Part shown: in pieces, positions 61,588 to 64,000 of the stretch
How positions within the stretch are numbered: position 1 is the first letter of the stretch
Layout: each line of letters starts with the position of its first letter
Assembly (NCBI GenBank): GCA_024516035.1
Contig: CM044965.1
Location: forward strand, 27,170,425-27,234,424
Reading direction: 5' to 3'
DNA: 64,000 nt
Origin: Bactericera cockerelli
Taxonomy: Eukaryota; Arthropoda; Insecta; Hemiptera; Triozidae
Made by a program: the position numbers and the translations under genes
Notes under the pieces: generated by a model
The model's database searches: none
What the model saw: the letters and a program-made list of their open reading frames with translations, nothing else
Told to the model about the DNA's origin: nothing

Positions 61588-62445
61588 AGGGCGAAATTAA
61601 TACATAAAATTTTTTTTTGAAAAAAATCGACAAAATCGAGATCACTAGTTCTGACTTACGCATTTAGGGCGAAATTGAAGGCAAAAATAATGGACAAATT
61701 CTATTTTACATGTCATTGCTATGTGTCGGTTTTCCCTATCTTACACAGTACGCAATCCGTGACTTAACGCCACAGAGGTATTACAAAAACGTCTATTAAC
61801 TCCGCCCTGATAGACCTTTTTGTGATACCTCTGTGGACTTAAGTCTAGAATAGAGTATTGTTTTAACACGTATTCTGACAGCAAATTTATATCTATTCTC
61901 ACCCAAACTTGAGGTCTCCATTCTGTCTATTAATTTCGCCTGAGTTTCCGCATTAAAAAATAAGGGCGAAATTGATAGACGTTTTTGTAATACCTCTGTG
62001 GCGCTAAGTAACGGATTGCGTTCTGTGTAAGATAAAGAAAACCGACGCTTAGCATAGCAATGATTTGTGATGTATAGGTAATTTGTCTATTAATTTCCCC
62101 CTAATTTGTCTATTAATTTCGCTCTTAGGCCGAAATTATAAGACGTTTTTGTAATACCTCTGTGGCGATAAGTCTTGGATTACGTATTGTCTTAGATCGG
62201 GAAAACCGATGCTCAGCAATGACTTAAGTTATCGATTTTATCTTTTAATTTTGCCCCTAGAATGAACACTGTTTTACCCCCATGTAAGACCGTACGCAAA
62301 TCGATATTTACCGCCACAGGGGTATTACAAAAACGATTATTGATTTTGCTTAATACTTACATAGGTACTCAAGATAGGTTGGTATATGTAGATTCCAATC
62401 CACAGAAGTAGCTATAGCAAAAATGTCTATTGATTCCGCCCTAGG
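61588..62445. mobile_element. Cluster of MITE-1 copies
   Basis: Five to six copies or parts within 860 bp, in both directions: 61588-61660, 61667-61810, 61812-61942, 61962-62130, 62130-62262, 62300-62445. Diagnostic words are GGGCGAAATT, TTTTTGTAATACCTCTGTGG and its reverse CCACAGAGGTATTACAAAAA. Confidence 0.82.
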
Positions 62446-64000
62446 TGTAAGTTTAGACAAAAGAACAAATCGCTTTGTTTATTTATTTTGGCCGAATGAG
62501 GGACCACGTTGACAAATAGGTTAAAAAAAATTCTTACAGTTTGTTTAACACAAAAAAGAAGATATTTAAATACAGTGTATACCTACTTTAAACTTAACGC
62601 ACTATAATACAATATTTCACTAGTTCACAATAAATTAACTGTTTATACTAAAAATAATTTTTAAAAAATAATTAGCTAACTTATTAGCTAACTTATCTAA
62701 TTTTATTATTTCGGATGAATTGGACAGACTGCCTCTACTGATTGGGGTCCGGTTATTCATTATTATCAGTTGCTCTATCAAACGCGAGGTCTGTGTTACT
62801 CAATCGCGCTCTTCTGTGTTATCTAATCGGACACATGCTGGGATTTTATGCCTTTTCTTTTTCGCTGAACGTCTCTTAATATTTAGGTCATTCCCTGCTG
62901 GTCATTTCCCCTCCGTCTAGAAAGACGGCGGATAACGAGAGAGAGGTTTTAACCTCTACTCACTGAAAATTCATAAACCAGCTACCCAAATTAATGTCAT
63001 CCAGCTTCGGTTGGAGCGGGAATAGCCCGAGCATTACGAGGATGCGAATTTGGTTGGTTACTCACCAAGTTCTTCCTTGCTGGTCGTTGCTTAACTTCAG
63101 TGATCTGACAAGAAGTACTCAAACCGTGGACTCGGGCTTGAACTAATCATTATATTATAACATGTTACAAATTTTCTAAAGCCTACCTAGATATATAAGA
63201 ATAATATGAAAAAGATAAAAATATAGATAAAAAATAATAACAGTAATAATAATAAAGAAAAAAATAGGTACATCTACAGTAAACCTATTAAATTTATGTA
63301 CTTATGTAGGAATTCTTACCCAACATAATTATGAAACGCCTTCAATTTATAAAACTCCATTTTTATATAACGCCTTCTAATGATCTAGAACGCAACACAA
63401 AGTGCATTGAGCAATACAAAAGCTAAGGCGCGAATTTTCAATTTTCTCAGATACGATTTTTAAAAGAATTTTTCCCTGTTTCCCAGATAAACGCTTCAAA
63501 TTTCAGATTTCTCAAATTAAAGCACCTATCCTATTTTCAATTTTCCGCACTGTTTAGGCTCTAGCTAAACATTTAACCCACTCTTATCTAAGCTCCCTTG
63601 AAAAAATATCACAAAGCTTCAATTTGTTACAGTAGGTATTTTCACTGTTATTTTTTGACAGCCAAAAGTTCTTTGTTTGAAACTTTCAAGCTTCGTACCT
63701 TATCTACTTAAAGTTTGAAAATAATATCTACTCATGCACGAGATAACTACTTTACTAGTCAAGTTGTAGAATTTCAACACTTAAGTCATAGAAGACAATG
63801 TGATTAACAGCTGAAGTCTAATCAAAACTATTTGGTGAGTACTTGAACATTCCTATCTCTGTTATAGTTATTATAATAAATTTAGATGTTTACCTGTAGC
63901 TTCAATTTATTGATCAATCAAACCAATATTTTGCATTAGGTTTAACTTTTTTCTTCTTCAATCAGAAGAAGCTTCAATGAAAGCACAACTTTAACTTATC
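62446..64000. other. Right end of the window
   Basis: 62700-62920: slightly GC-richer, unassigned. 62925-63145: 5S-type SINE, reverse (CCAGCTACCCAAATTAATG, GCTGGTCGTTGCTTAACTTC). 63150-64000: AT-rich, nothing recognised. Confidence 0.5.

Overview
The window is animal nuclear DNA: AT-rich, with intron-split genes and a dense load of mobile elements. The gene content (a SoxE transcription factor, a phosphoserine phosphatase, an axonemal dynein light chain) fits any bilaterian. The transposable-element repertoire suggests an arthropod, but the sequence does not fix the species.

Layout. A first exon of a secreted protein lies on the minus strand at 1786-2135. A complete six-exon SoxE gene (400 codons) lies on the minus strand from 25996 down to 5033. 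Its second intron holds an intronless 721-residue coiled-coil gene on the same strand (14634-16799). From 26 to 39 kb there is no recognised gene, only SINEs, MITEs, decayed transposons and two GC-richer islands. A Ty3/Gypsy-type LTR retrotransposon (38991-42919) has identical-looking 181 bp LTRs and a 5 bp target duplication. A 2 kb foldback element follows at 45408-47404. A complete six-exon phosphoserine phosphatase gene lies on the minus strand from 58161 to 49104. A three-exon axonemal dynein light intermediate chain gene (DNALI1/p28 type) is nested in its second intron on the plus strand (52878-55174). The last 6 kb is repeats: a 1 kb 16-bp minisatellite, a MITE cluster and SINEs.

Repeats. 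At least six tRNA-headed SINE families are interspersed, here called S1 to S7. There is also a 5S-rRNA-headed SINE with very similar young copies at 10766, 31500 and 35575. Several families share one central core, as if heads had been swapped. MITEs of mariner, pogo, piggyBac and unknown type are common, and nested insertions give a relative order of events.

Most unusual pattern. Many tandem repeats here are copies of functional junctions. Six of the 24 splice junctions in the three multi-exon genes have been tandemly copied into the adjacent intron, from 2 up to 26 copies, each unit carrying exon-edge bases plus the splice signal. One stop-codon region (DNALI1) is copied five times, and two transposon ends are amplified the same way. 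Two introns (SoxE intron 2, PSPH intron 5) are amplified at both ends. In most cases reading past the true junction meets a stop at once. The exception is a SoxE acceptor copy that would add exactly 43 codons in frame inside the HMG box.
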